Shown here piece after piece: positions 47,662 to 57,213 of a stretch of DNA of 64,000 bases (position 1 is the stretch's first letter; every line of letters starts with the position of its first letter). The position numbers and the translations under genes are program-made. Below the pieces are notes generated by a model. That model made no database searches. It had not been told where the DNA came from and saw only the letters and a program-made list of their open reading frames with translations. Location of the stretch: positions 62,001 through 126,000 of the forward strand of contig JAOHMI010000001.1 of assembly GCA_028101965.1 (NCBI GenBank), in the 5' to 3' direction. This DNA comes from Bacteriovoracaceae bacterium. Its GTDB lineage: Bacteria; Bdellovibrionota; Bacteriovoracia; Bacteriovoracales; Bacteriovoracaceae.

Positions 47662-48708
47662 ATGGATACTTATAAAGTAAAAAATTGGAATAATTTAATA
47701 CGGCCAGAGGCAATTGAAGTTGATAACGACGCCCTAAAGCCTAGTTACGGTAAATTCGTAGCAAAGCCACTTGAGAGAGGGTATGGTTTGACTCTTGGGA
47801 ACTCTTTAAGAAGAGTTCTTTTATCTTCACTTCAAGGTGCTGGTATCGTGGCTATCAAAATTGATGGTGTTGAGCATGAATTTGGTACAGTTGAAAATGT
47901 AAAAGAAGAAGTTCAGGAAATAATCCTTAATTTAAAAGAAATTCGTTTTAAAGTTCAAAACGTGGATGAAGTAAATTTGAGTATTATTAAGAACTCTGAA
48001 GGTGTTGTTTCAGCTGCAGATATTAGCGAAAATCCAAATGTTGTCGTTTTAAATAAAGAAGCAGTAATTGCTAATATTTCTTCCGGTGGAAAAATCTCAA
48101 TGGAGTTGAAGATTGTTCGTGGGAGAGGGTATGTTTCTGCTGCTGAAAATAAAGAACTTTACGATCTTCCCCTAGGCTATATTTACTTAGATACTCTATT
48201 CTCGCCTATCCACAGAGTTAATTATTCTGTAACGAATGCAAGAGTTGGGAAGAGAACCGATTTTGATAAATTAACTCTCGAGGTTTGGTCTGATGCAGGT
48301 GTTGATCCTGTTGATGCTGTAGCTTATTCAGCAAAAATTCTAAGAGATCAATTAAAAGTATTTTTAAACTTTGAAGATGAAGATACTCCAGTAGAAGTTA
48401 AATCTCAAAAAGTACAAACAAATAACACAACCAACGAAGCATTACTTAAGCCTGTTTCTGAGCTTGAGCTAAGTGTTCGTTCGGCAAATTGTTTACAAAA
48501 CGCAAACATCAAATATATTTACGAGCTTGTTTCGAAGACAGAAGGTGAAATGCTTAGAACTAAAAACTTTGGGCGTAAATCTCTTAATGAAATTAAAGAG
48601 ATTTTATCTCAAATGGGCTTAGGTCTAGGGATGAAAGTTGATAGCATCATGAAAGATGTGCAAAATCAAGCTAACCAAAATATGAGTGATTCAGTAATTA
48701 AGGAGTAA
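47662..48708 (+). CDS. rpoA: RNA polymerase alpha subunit
   Basis: A 348-residue alpha subunit (E. coli 329). The N-terminal dimerisation domain has KFVAKPLERGYGLTLGNSLR and DLPLGYIYLDTLFSPIHRVN. A linker and the C-terminal domain follow, with LELSVRSANCLQNANIKYIY and TKNFGRKSLNEIKEILSQMG for UP-element and activator contact. The C-terminal tail is longer than in E. coli. Confidence 0.98.
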   Translation: MDTYKVKNWNNLIRPEAIEVDNDALKPSYGKFVAKPLERGYGLTLGNSLRRVLLSSLQGAGIVAIKIDGVEHEFGTVENVKEEVQEIILNLKEIRFKVQNVDEVNLSIIKNSEGVVSAADISENPNVVVLNKEAVIANISSGGKISMELKIVRGRGYVSAAENKELYDLPLGYIYLDTLFSPIHRVNYSVTNARVGKRTDFDKLTLEVWSDAGVDPVDAVAYSAKILRDQLKVFLNFEDEDTPVEVKSQKVQTNNTTNEALLKPVSELELSVRSANCLQNANIKYIYELVSKTEGEMLRTKNFGRKSLNEIKEILSQMGLGLGMKVDSIMKDVQNQANQNMSDSVIKE

Positions 48709-48711
48709 GCC

Positions 48712-49065
48712 ATGAGACATGGTAAGCATAAGTATAAATTAAGTGTAAAACCATCACACCGTAAGAGTATGATCAGAAACTTAGCAAGTGATATAATTGC
48801 CCATGGGCAAATAAAAACTACAGTTGCTAAGTGTAAAGCTGTTAAGCCTTTTATTGAAAGACTTGTGACAATTGCTCGAACCGATACTGTTGCTAACCGA
48901 AGATTGGCTTTTAAAAAATTAGATAGTGCAAAAGCAGTTAAAAAACTTTTTGCTGATGTTGCTCCAAAATATACTGAGAGACCAGGCGGATATACTCGAA
49001 TAACCAAGCTAGCTGATAGAAGAGTTGGCGATGGTTCAGAGATGAGTTATATTTCATTCGTTTAA
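48712..49065 (+). CDS. rplQ: 50S ribosomal protein L17
   Basis: A 117-residue L17 (E. coli 127). MRHGKHKYKLSVKPSHRKSM and IKTTVAKCKAVKPFIERLVT are clear. It closes the ribosomal cluster. The 73-bp gap after it shows no convincing terminator. Confidence 0.97.
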   Translation: MRHGKHKYKLSVKPSHRKSMIRNLASDIIAHGQIKTTVAKCKAVKPFIERLVTIARTDTVANRRLAFKKLDSAKAVKKLFADVAPKYTERPGGYTRITKLADRRVGDGSEMSYISFV

Positions 49066-49138
49066 TTATTTAATTAACTTTTAATTCAAATTCCTATATC
49101 GTATCAGCTTATTACTAGATAAATTCAGGAAGGTCGAG

Positions 49139-49693
49139 ATGGCTTTAAAGTCTCTCATATTCTCAGCTTTAGTGTTGTTCACTTTTGCTTATATTAAATA
49201 TAATAAAAATAAGCTTGATGGTTTAATTGCGAAGCCTGATCAAATCGAATCGCTTAAAACGATGCCGCTTAATTATCCTTTAAAGTCCTTAGTTCGAGAT
49301 ACTAAGTCTAATTTAGGTACGACTAAATCTAAAAAGCTAAAAATAGTTCATTTTTGGGCAACTTGGTGTGCTCCATGTGAAAAAGAGTTTCCTTTGTTTA
49401 AGGATCTCTTTGAGTTATTAATAAAAAGTAAATGGGATATTTATTTTGTAGCAATCAACGATGATACAAAAAAAATTTATCGATTTCTGGATAAAATGTC
49501 GTTTCCTTTAAATTATATTTTCACAAATAATACAAATGAACATCAGACTATGTTTAATGTTTATAAAGTTCCTGAAACACTCCTTTTTGATGCTAATAAT
49601 AATCTAATAAAAAGGATTGTTGGCCCTCAATCATGGAATGATCCAAGAATGGTGAACTTTTTTAAGCAGATAGAAAAGAGAAGTCTAAAGTAA
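49139..49693 (+). CDS. Membrane-anchored thioredoxin-like protein (TlpA/ResA type)
   Basis: A 184-residue protein with one N-terminal membrane helix (3-18) and a thioredoxin fold facing the periplasm. The active site is WCAPC (76-80) in HFWATWCAPCEKEFPLF, and the cis-Pro is in YKVPETLLFD. Such proteins reduce disulfides in the periplasm, often in c-type cytochrome maturation. That would suit the CxxCH protein at 31382, but there is no direct link. GGAAGG precedes the ATG. The next small secreted protein starts 25 bp later. Confidence 0.87.
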   Translation: MALKSLIFSALVLFTFAYIKYNKNKLDGLIAKPDQIESLKTMPLNYPLKSLVRDTKSNLGTTKSKKLKIVHFWATWCAPCEKEFPLFKDLFELLIKSKWDIYFVAINDDTKKIYRFLDKMSFPLNYIFTNNTNEHQTMFNVYKVPETLLFDANNNLIKRIVGPQSWNDPRMVNFFKQIEKRSLK

Positions 49694-49718
49694 TTTTAGC
49701 TAACTAAAGGGGAGAATT

Positions 49719-50048
49719 TTGGTAAATACTTTTTTACTATTGGTAACTTTTTTATCATTTTCACTTTATTCATTTGATAACAAATGCACTTTTTCCAGTG
49801 GTTTTCATTGGGTAAAATTAAGTAAGGGAAAATTTGATGTCGAAGTAAAATCAACAATGTCTCCTTGGGTTAAATACTGTGCAAAAGACATTTTAGTAAT
49901 AGATAAGAAAAACAAAGACCAGGAACAAGTTTATGGCTTGATTAGAATTGGTAAATTTAATTTTATGGACATGGAAAGAAAACCTCAATATATATATGGT
50001 TGTGTCTATGCATCAGCAAGCAATCATATAATTTATTGCAGAAAGTAA
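49719..50048 (+). CDS. Small secreted protein of unknown function
   Basis: A 109-residue protein starting at TTG 49719, with AAGGGGAG a few bases upstream. A signal peptide follows (hydrophobic 4-15, cleavage near LYSF-D). The mature part has four cysteines (KCTF, YCAKD, YGCVY and the C-terminal YCRK), which suggests two disulfides. It lies just after the thioredoxin-like gene, which may act on it. No family is recognised. Confidence 0.65.
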   Translation: MVNTFLLLVTFLSFSLYSFDNKCTFSSGFHWVKLSKGKFDVEVKSTMSPWVKYCAKDILVIDKKNKDQEQVYGLIRIGKFNFMDMERKPQYIYGCVYASASNHIIYCRK

Positions 50049-50057
50049 TTTTGATAT

Positions 50058-50744
50058 CTAAAAATTATAAGTGAGGGCCGGGTAAAAGTTTATTTGTCCA
50101 TTTGGAGAAAAATTTTGGTTGAGACCAAAAATCAGCTTTTCTTCTTCACTTTCAAAATAGTAATTATAAGAAAATATAACCACATTCGTTCCGGCTAAAA
50201 AGTAAAAAATATTCTTTAGACTTTCCTCGGGTTTGCCGACATAAATATTTGTTAAGTATTGAAGTGTAAGGATTGAAGTAGTGGCAAGAATAGAGTTTCT
50301 TTTAGCTCTCTTCTTTATAGCTTTGGCTTTCAAATTATGAATGTAGAAATCATTTGCACTTAATAGTTTATTTTTTTTTGAAGTTTTTTTAGTTTTAATT
50401 TTCTTAGCAAATGATTTATTTAACTTATTCAGGTCTTTTTCGTAATATTCTTTTATTCCAGATCCAATATTAAAAACACCAATTGCTTGAACACCTGAAT
50501 AAGCAAGCTTTAACGTATAGGCATCAGAATTAAAATAGCCTAAATTTCCAATAATAGTTGCAGCTGATCCAGAAATTATTTTTTGTAGATAGCGGGGTTT
50601 ATCTTTATTCTCATATTCTTGAAAATAAATCCTCTCAGCAGCTTCTTCTAGGTTTTCTTTTTCAATTTTTTTCTCTTTGGCATTGATTTTTAGACTAATC
50701 GAAAGCCAGAGAAAAATAAATATAGGTAGATTGTTGATCCTCAA
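50058..50744 (-). CDS. Envelope protein of unknown function, last gene of the operon
   Basis: A 228-residue protein with a signal peptide (5-20). Residues about 57-100 are small-residue-rich and hydrophobic, then comes a Lys-rich stretch (about 108-150), and the rest is beta-like and ends LTYNF. A terminal Phe is common in outer-membrane barrel proteins. Its first 50 bp overlap the end of the upstream barrel-like gene, a strong sign of coupled translation. No family is recognised. Confidence 0.65.
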   Translation of the reverse strand: MRINNLPIFIFLWLSISLKINAKEKKIEKENLEEAAERIYFQEYENKDKPRYLQKIISGSAATIIGNLGYFNSDAYTLKLAYSGVQAIGVFNIGSGIKEYYEKDLNKLNKSFAKKIKTKKTSKKNKLLSANDFYIHNLKAKAIKKRAKRNSILATTSILTLQYLTNIYVGKPEESLKNIFYFLAGTNVVIFSYNYYFESEEEKLIFGLNQNFSPNGQINFYPALTYNF

Positions 50745-51783
50745 TATTAAATCCTATTATTTCTCGTTCATTACTGAATACGAGACCAATTTTTGAAAAT
50801 TCATTTCCAAAATTAATTGCCATCGTTTGAATATAGTCATTATAACTGGCCATTAGAGTTAGATATTCGATATTGTAAAAAACACTATAAACAATATAAT
50901 CTTCAAATATGAAATCCATATGATCTTTATGGGGTAAAGGAGAGCTTACTTCGACTCCAATATCACCATAGTTAATGTTATAGCTTTTCCCAAATCCTAG
51001 TTTTAGATAACTTGAATAATGATAGAGGCTTTCCAAAGATTCATCATCATTTATGAGATCTGATTTTTGTTGATAGTTACTTCCAAAGTTTTTAGCAACG
51101 ATAGACCAATTTGGTATAAAAGGTGAGGAAAATTCTCCAAGTAAACCAATATCACTCTGAAGATTATTAAATGATTCCTGTTCAAATAATTTTTGAGCAG
51201 AGTCGTTATCGTTGAAATCGAGAGAGTCAAATGATTGAATCAGTCTATTTCCAGAAATATACCTTACGCTTGCCCCGAGAGTGAAAGAGAAGTTTGGGTT
51301 AGTGAAAACTTCCTTTGAACTAGTTAAACTAAGTGTACTAAAATTTGAGTAATTAACATTTGCTTTTAAAATTGCAGGGTTAAATACAAGAAGATTCGAC
51401 ATTATATAGTTTGGTGAATAATTTAATGCAAAATATTTGTTTATAAGAGAAATTTCAGTATACGAACTAAAAGAATTAAAATTCTCTTGTTCAAGTATTT
51501 CTCGTAATTTATTCTCTTCAATTTTTTCAAAGAAAATGTTCTGAGTATTATCAATTGCATCTCCCTCAGCTTTTCCGAGGGCTAGAAAATTTAATACCCC
51601 TTTTTCTTTATACTTGTGTTGTAGGGCAGGATTACACTGGTAGGATGTTTGACCAATGTAGTTTACGGTACAAGCACTATTAAGACTAAGTGACTCAAAC
51701 GAAGAATTAGGCTTTATTAGATGTATCGTTTCGTATCCGAACGCATTATCGAACGAGAGCAATAAGAGTAGGACTAGTAGCAT
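50695..51783 (-). CDS. Outer-membrane barrel-like protein
   Basis: A 362-residue protein with a signal peptide (1-16). The mature region has many alternating polar/hydrophobic strands, aromatic-rich (LSLINKYFALNYSP-like segments, FSFTLGASVRYISG, YLKLGFGKSYNINYG, STYIYFSLAFD). This fits an outer-membrane beta-barrel of perhaps 10-14 strands. Two cysteines near the N-terminus (SACTV, YQCNP) may pair. It overlaps the upstream lipoprotein gene by 10 bp. No known transporter family is recognised. Confidence 0.65.
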   Translation of the reverse strand: MLLVLLLLLSFDNAFGYETIHLIKPNSSFESLSLNSACTVNYIGQTSYQCNPALQHKYKEKGVLNFLALGKAEGDAIDNTQNIFFEKIEENKLREILEQENFNSFSSYTEISLINKYFALNYSPNYIMSNLLVFNPAILKANVNYSNFSTLSLTSSKEVFTNPNFSFTLGASVRYISGNRLIQSFDSLDFNDNDSAQKLFEQESFNNLQSDIGLLGEFSSPFIPNWSIVAKNFGSNYQQKSDLINDDESLESLYHYSSYLKLGFGKSYNINYGDIGVEVSSPLPHKDHMDFIFEDYIVYSVFYNIEYLTLMASYNDYIQTMAINFGNEFSKIGLVFSNEREIIGFNIEDQQSTYIYFSLAFD

Positions 51784-52676
51784 AAGGCATTAACTGCTTT
51801 TTTCTTGGCAATTTGAAAGGAATAGCTATTTATTTGGCCAAGTTTTTCATCGAGTTCTTTATGGCTAATATAGTTATTGGTAAAAAGTTTAGATTTACTC
51901 TTTGAAAGCTTTGGATTCGAGGCTAGTATTTCGTAGACTCTAGATATTTTTGCATTAGCAAATTGAAGTTGATCATACTTTAAATTACAAACTATTATGG
52001 AAAAAACATCATTTGCTTTTTGTGGAAAGGCATCTTTTAAATAATTAATTATTAATACATGGGCGAGGACTTCTTTATAAAAAATAAACTTTTTGATTAG
52101 TTTGTTGTCATCTCGTGCAAGTTTAGATGATTCTTCATCGCATAAATTCATTGCTTGGAGGAGATCAAATCGTTGATCCGTTGACAGGTTTGGTATTTTA
52201 ACAAAAATTGGTAAGTGATTGTTTATAAATCTAGAATAGATATAAATTCTCTTAAATAACTCTCTAGTCGTTGGAGCCATTTTTTCATCCAAAAGATTTT
52301 GCATTAAGTTGTCTTCATAAAATGAATCAGGCTTCTCTTTTTCTTTTTCTTCGTCTTCACTAAAATTTAGTGAGATGAATGGTTTTTTAAAAATATAGTC
52401 TTTTAATATTGGGTATAAGGAGAAGACATCAATCCCTGCTCTTGAAGCGTAAGCGCTAGTTAATTCAAGCTTTACGTTAGGGTCGTCATTCTCAGTTAAG
52501 CTTTTTTCATAATAGTAGATAGACTTAGAATGTTTTCCTTCATTTTGAAATCTTCTGGCTAAAGTTAAGTCAGATATGTCTTCAGATCGAGATTTTCTTT
52601 CTCCGCATGAGAAAATGAAGATTGAAAGTAGGCAGACATTGATAAATGATTGACGATAATTATTTTTTAAATTCAT
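51774..52676 (-). CDS. Lipoprotein with TPR-like N-terminal region
   Basis: A 300-residue protein beginning at ATG 52676, with a lipobox IFSC at about residue 24. ARRFQNEGKHSKSIYYYEKSL resembles one tetratricopeptide helix pair, followed by mostly helical sequence with a Glu/Lys/Asp-rich insertion. The start at 52676 is preferred over an upstream ATG (52721) because it gives a normal signal peptide; GGAGAAG lies about 12 bases upstream. It overlaps the end of the preceding gene by 17 bp. Confidence 0.7.
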   Translation of the reverse strand: MNLKNNYRQSFINVCLLSIFIFSCGERKSRSEDISDLTLARRFQNEGKHSKSIYYYEKSLTENDDPNVKLELTSAYASRAGIDVFSLYPILKDYIFKKPFISLNFSEDEEKEKEKPDSFYEDNLMQNLLDEKMAPTTRELFKRIYIYSRFINNHLPIFVKIPNLSTDQRFDLLQAMNLCDEESSKLARDDNKLIKKFIFYKEVLAHVLIINYLKDAFPQKANDVFSIIVCNLKYDQLQFANAKISRVYEILASNPKLSKSKSKLFTNNYISHKELDEKLGQINSYSFQIAKKKAVNALCY

Positions 52677-53574
52677 TTTTAAACATAACTTCTCCGTCAA
52701 CAGAAGGAACCCATTTGTCACCTCTAAAGGTAGATCGATGGAGAGTTATTTTCTCAGGAGAAATATTTATAATGTTATGAAACATAAAATCTTCGAAAGA
52801 AACATATGTCATTATATAATCTTTATTAAATTTTAACCCTGTTTTTTCATTGTAAGTTAAGTCTAATGTATCGATTTTAATTTCATCATAATAGATACCT
52901 TCGTCAGATCTAAGAAGGGTAACGTTTGGTTTCGTTGATTTAATTTGAATAGACTTTGCAGTTTCATTTACCTCTGCAGATATATCCTCGCTAATAGTAA
53001 AGTTATAATTGCTTCGGTCTTTAATACTTAGAAGATATTTTATAATATTAAATATTTCGATTTTCGACTTCTGATTTTTAATTGTTAATACTCGGTAAGT
53101 ATCTTGTTTGTTTTGAATGTCGTAAGTTAGTGTTTCAATTTGGTTGAGATTATTAATATTCCCTTTAATCAGGCTACTCTCATATTCTTGATTATCCTCG
53201 ATACTGAAATTTCCCTCTGGGCTTAGCTGAAGTTTATAGTAAAGTTTTTCAATTAAGGCTTGAGTCTTAATCTTCTTTCCTTTCTTCACAGTTCGAAAAC
53301 TAGTGTTTTCGTCAAAGGAAATTTTAATGGCATAGTCAATTTGGTCAAAAATCTGATTTAAAGCATTTGAAACTTGTTCTATTGGGATAATTTGATCTCG
53401 AATATTTCTTTTGGCTGAATCTTTTTTTCCGATTTTCTCTTTATCTTTTTTGTCTACATAATCTTGATTGGGATTTTGTTCGACTTTTGAGCACGAAAGT
53501 AATCCAAGTGAGATTATTGTAAAGAAAAAGGTAGTAAAAAGGTTTTTATAATAGTTGTTTATTAAGAAAGACAT
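52660..53574 (-). CDS. Lipoprotein of unknown function, first gene of the operon
   Basis: A 304-residue lipoprotein with lipobox LLSC (about residue 28), a Lys/Asp-rich linker and a beta-rich domain. ATG 53574 is chosen over ATG 53616 because AGGGG is about 10 bases upstream and the signal peptide then starts normally. No family is recognised. It heads a four-gene run in which each gene overlaps the next, so all four proteins probably form one envelope assembly. Confidence 0.7.
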   Translation of the reverse strand: MSFLINNYYKNLFTTFFFTIISLGLLSCSKVEQNPNQDYVDKKDKEKIGKKDSAKRNIRDQIIPIEQVSNALNQIFDQIDYAIKISFDENTSFRTVKKGKKIKTQALIEKLYYKLQLSPEGNFSIEDNQEYESSLIKGNINNLNQIETLTYDIQNKQDTYRVLTIKNQKSKIEIFNIIKYLLSIKDRSNYNFTISEDISAEVNETAKSIQIKSTKPNVTLLRSDEGIYYDEIKIDTLDLTYNEKTGLKFNKDYIMTYVSFEDFMFHNIINISPEKITLHRSTFRGDKWVPSVDGEVMFKNEFKK

Positions 53575-53756
53575 GTTTCTGTTTCCCCTAGATAGGTATT
53601 TTCTTATGGTTAGCATAGACGATTAGAGGAAATCTTTAATAAGTTTTTGGTTTGAAATTTTTACTTATTACAAGGGTGTATCAGTGGATTGTTTCATTTT
53701 CTTTCGATGGTAATACAAATAGAATTAGACATTTAGTCGTAAGCTGGGAAAGATGT

Positions 53757-55412
53757 TTAATTAATATCGTTTAGGTATATTTTGGTTATTGGCTTTATGC
53801 CTGTTCCAGAAAAATATAACTTTCTAGTGGTTATTCGCAATTCTTCTTTGAACTTCTCACTATTATCAGTGGGTGAAAAACGAGCTCTAACTGTTTTAAT
53901 TATGGTTTTGATTCTTTTGGGAGTGAAGTCATCTGGGATTACTAGGCCAATTGTATCAATATGATGAAAGTTAAAACTTCGGTCTAAAAATAGTAAGATT
54001 ATTCCATTTTGGGCAACTTTTCTTCTCTCTCTAAGGGTTTCTCTCGAGATTTCAACTTGTTTACCATGCACTAGAATGGGTTCCATCGGTTCTGTTTTTT
54101 CGACTATAATCTTATTTTTTTGATTAAAGCGTATAATGTCGAAGTTGGTGATGAAGTCAGCTTTAATTTTATGGTAATTTTTGTTGATGAAATTTTTGTG
54201 ACGGCTGAGGAAATAAGTTTCTCCATGAATTGGATAGTAGTAATTTGGCTGAAATTCTGAAAGCAGTAGTTTTATATCACCTTGAGATGCATGACCAGAG
54301 GCGTGGATGTTATAATCTCTGGAGTCTATAACTTCTGCTCCAAGTTTTGTGAATGTGTTATAAAGGTGGTAAATGTTTTTTTCATTTCCTGGAATCACCT
54401 TTGAACTAAAGACGACGAGATCATTTGGTTCGACCTTAACTTCTTTAACCATTTCATTGGACAGTCTTGTTAAAGCAGAGAAAAAATCCCCTTGGCACCC
54501 AGATACCAAGAAGACACAGTTGGTTGGGTCATATTCTCCTGCTGGATACTCATCAAAGCGATGAATAGTTTTATTGCTTACAATATTTCCAGTATCTTTT
54601 GCGACTTGTATATAATCTTCAAGTGACCTACCTAAAACGAATAAATTTTTTTTAAGTTTTTCGCATAGGTCGATAATATTTCCAATCCTCTCTACGTTAG
54701 AGGCAAATAGAGTAATAAAAATTTTTCTTTTTTCGATTAATATTTTTTTTAAATCTGGTAGAAGCTCGACTTCTTCAGCTGTTTTATTTGGGTTTAGTGC
54801 ATTAGTACTATCTAAAAAATAAAATGAAGGTATTTTCGGGCTAAATAACTTTTTTATTTTATCAAATTGAAAATTATCTTTTCCAATAGGGTTTTGATTA
54901 ACTTTAAAATCGGATATAAACAAAATATCAAAATAGTCTTTCCTGCTTTTGATGATTAAGCCAAAAGTGTCAGGAATTGAGTGGTTGACATAGATGGGAT
55001 GAATATCAACATCTTTAAAATTAATGACATCATCTTTTTTAAATATTTCAATTGGGAAATTGCTATTCTTTAGTTTCTTCTTTCTAATTAACTCAGCTGC
55101 AAATTTTGGAGCATATATTTTGTCAATTTTTAAGTTTGTTATTAAGTGAAATATGCCACCAATATGATCTTCATGCCCATGAGTAATTATAAGGTTAATA
55201 GGCTTAGAGGTTTTGATGTAATTATAATTTGGAATTAAATAATTGATATTTAGAAATCCATCATTTGGAAAAAGTATTCCATAATCAATGATAAAGAAAT
55301 CATCCTTAGTTTCAAATAAAGTACAATTAGACCCAATTTGATTTACGCCGCCAACAGGAGTTAATTGGAAATGACATCTTTGAAAATTATATTCCGAAAG
55401 GGCTTGGCTCAA
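53757..55412 (-). CDS. rnj: Ribonuclease J
   Basis: A 551-residue metallo-beta-lactamase / beta-CASP nuclease of the RNase J family (usual length 550-560). The zinc motif HGHEDHIGG (78-86) and a second His in VNHSIPD are followed by the beta-CASP region with FLVSGCQGD and SSKVIPGNE. HASGHASQGD, PIHGETYF and a C-terminal domain complete the protein. It degrades and matures RNA by 5'-3' exo- and endonuclease action. Its start overlaps the end of the uridine kinase gene by 26 bp. Confidence 0.93.
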   Translation of the reverse strand: MSQALSEYNFQRCHFQLTPVGGVNQIGSNCTLFETKDDFFIIDYGILFPNDGFLNINYLIPNYNYIKTSKPINLIITHGHEDHIGGIFHLITNLKIDKIYAPKFAAELIRKKKLKNSNFPIEIFKKDDVINFKDVDIHPIYVNHSIPDTFGLIIKSRKDYFDILFISDFKVNQNPIGKDNFQFDKIKKLFSPKIPSFYFLDSTNALNPNKTAEEVELLPDLKKILIEKRKIFITLFASNVERIGNIIDLCEKLKKNLFVLGRSLEDYIQVAKDTGNIVSNKTIHRFDEYPAGEYDPTNCVFLVSGCQGDFFSALTRLSNEMVKEVKVEPNDLVVFSSKVIPGNEKNIYHLYNTFTKLGAEVIDSRDYNIHASGHASQGDIKLLLSEFQPNYYYPIHGETYFLSRHKNFINKNYHKIKADFITNFDIIRFNQKNKIIVEKTEPMEPILVHGKQVEISRETLRERRKVAQNGIILLFLDRSFNFHHIDTIGLVIPDDFTPKRIKTIIKTVRARFSPTDNSEKFKEELRITTRKLYFSGTGIKPITKIYLNDIN

Positions 55413-56049
55413 TATTTTCTTCTTTTCTAATTGGTTCTGATTTCTCTTGTATGAAATTTCGAATTTTAGCTGCGATTACATCCGCTGCCATATCTGTTTC
55501 CTCTCCTACTATTAAATCAGAGTATTGTTGCTGAGGCTCAAGGAATTCTTTATACATAGGACGTACAGTAGCATAGTATTGGTTTACCACTGAGTCTAGT
55601 GATCGATTTCTATCATTAAGGTCTCGTGAAAGTCTACGGGCAAAGCGAATATCAGCTTCGACATTTAGAAAAATTTTTAAGTCTAGCATCTCTCTAATCA
55701 TAGAATTGTAAAGTGTAAAAATACCTTCAAATAAGATCACATCCCCGGAGACGATCTCTGTGGTTGAATTAAGTCTTTTCGAACTTTTGAAATCATAGTT
55801 TGGACACTCTATTGAATGTCCCTCTCTAAGAGAGTAGAGATGATTCAAAAGCAGCTCCCAGTCAAAAGCCTCGGGGTGGTCAAAATTTAGTTTGGTTCCA
55901 CAAGGAGAAAGATTGGTCGGAATCTCATTTAGGTAATACGAATCTTGATGAATAATATGAATATTATTTTCGTTTGATCGTTGAATAATTTTTTGAGCGA
56001 AGGTGGTCTTTCCAGAGCCAGACCCTCCTGCTATTCCGATTAGATACAA
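55387..56049 (-). CDS. udk: Uridine kinase
   Basis: A 220-residue uridine/cytidine kinase. P-loop GGSGSGKT (8-15), QDSYY, NFDHPEAFDW, YDFKSSKR and VILFEGIF are the family's motifs, and DIRFARRLSRDLNDRNRS is the lid. It phosphorylates uridine and cytidine in pyrimidine salvage, which suits a cell taking up nucleosides from RNA breakdown. Divergent from prmA and coupled with the RNase J gene. Confidence 0.94.
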   Translation of the reverse strand: MYLIGIAGGSGSGKTTFAQKIIQRSNENNIHIIHQDSYYLNEIPTNLSPCGTKLNFDHPEAFDWELLLNHLYSLREGHSIECPNYDFKSSKRLNSTTEIVSGDVILFEGIFTLYNSMIREMLDLKIFLNVEADIRFARRLSRDLNDRNRSLDSVVNQYYATVRPMYKEFLEPQQQYSDLIVGEETDMAADVIAAKIRNFIQEKSEPIRKEENIEPSPFGI

Positions 56050-56148
56050 ATTGATTCTCCTGTCTCGAAAATAACATAATTGCAGTAAGAAAGGTAGCCA
56101 AAGTGTATAATATTTACTTGGTTTTACGATTCGATCTGTCTCGTTTGA

Positions 56149-56176
56149 TTGACTCGTTTCTGAGAAATAATATGAT
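56149..56176 (+). promoter_or_regulatory. Sigma-70-like promoter for prmA
   Basis: TTGACT (56149-56154) and TATGAT (56171-56176) are 16 bp apart, 33 bp before the ATG at 56209. Five of six bases match the consensus in each element. Confidence 0.55.
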
Positions 56177-56208
56177 ATATCTATTATAAATATTTAAAAA
56201 AAGAACAA

Positions 56209-57213
56209 ATGATGGACAATTCAAGTTATAGCTTTCATGTCAAAAAACTTCCAAAAATAATCGTTGATGACTTGACCTTAGAGAAACTAAATAAACTTAA
56301 CTGTATTGGCGTCAAGGAATTAGATATAGAAGAAGATGTCGTAGATGAAATCTTAGGTGATAAAAGTTATTGCGGTGGAGAAATAAGTGATGAGATTCTT
56401 AATTTAGTTGATGCTTATATCGAATCAAACTTAGAGTATGAGTTTTTTCTCAAAGAAAAAGTAGAGGATGAAGTAACATTTATCAATAATTTGTTTTCGG
56501 GGTATGAACATCTATTAAAGGATTTTAGAGAAGCTGGCTCGATTTCTCTTTGTGAATTAGAAGATAATGATTGGAATGAAGAGTGGAAAAAAAATTATCA
56601 TCCCTTATCAGTAACGGAACACTTATCAGTTATTCCTTCTTTTTATAAAGGAAGCGTTGAAGATGATAATCTAAAGAAGAGAAAGATATATATTAATCCA
56701 GGTCTTGGCTTCGGAACGGGTACACATCCTACCACAAATTTATGTTTAGAATATATCGACAATACATTTTCACTTATTGAAGGGATGAGAATAATTGATT
56801 ATGGATGTGGTTCAGGAATTTTAGGTTTATATTTTCTTAAATACGCAAAAGACGTACAAGTAGATCTATTCGATATTGATAAAGATGCTTTAGAGAATGC
56901 AAGAGACAACTTATCTTTAAATGAATTAAATTCAACAAATGTTTTTGATATTTATTTTGAAGTAAACAAGTTTCTTAATAACAAGTACGATTTAATTTTA
57001 GCTAATATTCTTTTACCAGTATTAAAAGATGAGCTATCTACTTTTATGCAAATACTAAAACCTAATGGAGTTATCGTTCTTTCGGGAATTTTGGAAGAGC
57101 AAGTTGAAGAATTACTTTCTTTCTACCAAGAATTTATTGAAAAGAAAAAATTTAAAATACATCGAAGTTCAAAAGAGGGTTGGGTTTGTCTTGTCTTAGG
57201 AAATGAACTTTGA
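56209..57213 (+). CDS. prmA: Ribosomal protein L11 methyltransferase
   Basis: A 334-residue PrmA-like enzyme (E. coli 293). NDWNEEWKKNYHPL begins the linker, NPGLGFGTGTHPTT (163-176) and DYGCGSGILGL (197-207) bind S-adenosylmethionine, and LANILLPVL carries the N-(I/P)-L catalytic segment. It trimethylates lysines of L11 (rplK at 18412). The N-terminal domain is longer and more divergent than usual. Two ATGs are adjacent and no strong ribosome site is seen. rsmE overlaps its stop. Confidence 0.92.
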   Translation: MMDNSSYSFHVKKLPKIIVDDLTLEKLNKLNCIGVKELDIEEDVVDEILGDKSYCGGEISDEILNLVDAYIESNLEYEFFLKEKVEDEVTFINNLFSGYEHLLKDFREAGSISLCELEDNDWNEEWKKNYHPLSVTEHLSVIPSFYKGSVEDDNLKKRKIYINPGLGFGTGTHPTTNLCLEYIDNTFSLIEGMRIIDYGCGSGILGLYFLKYAKDVQVDLFDIDKDALENARDNLSLNELNSTNVFDIYFEVNKFLNNKYDLILANILLPVLKDELSTFMQILKPNGVIVLSGILEEQVEELLSFYQEFIEKKKFKIHRSSKEGWVCLVLGNEL

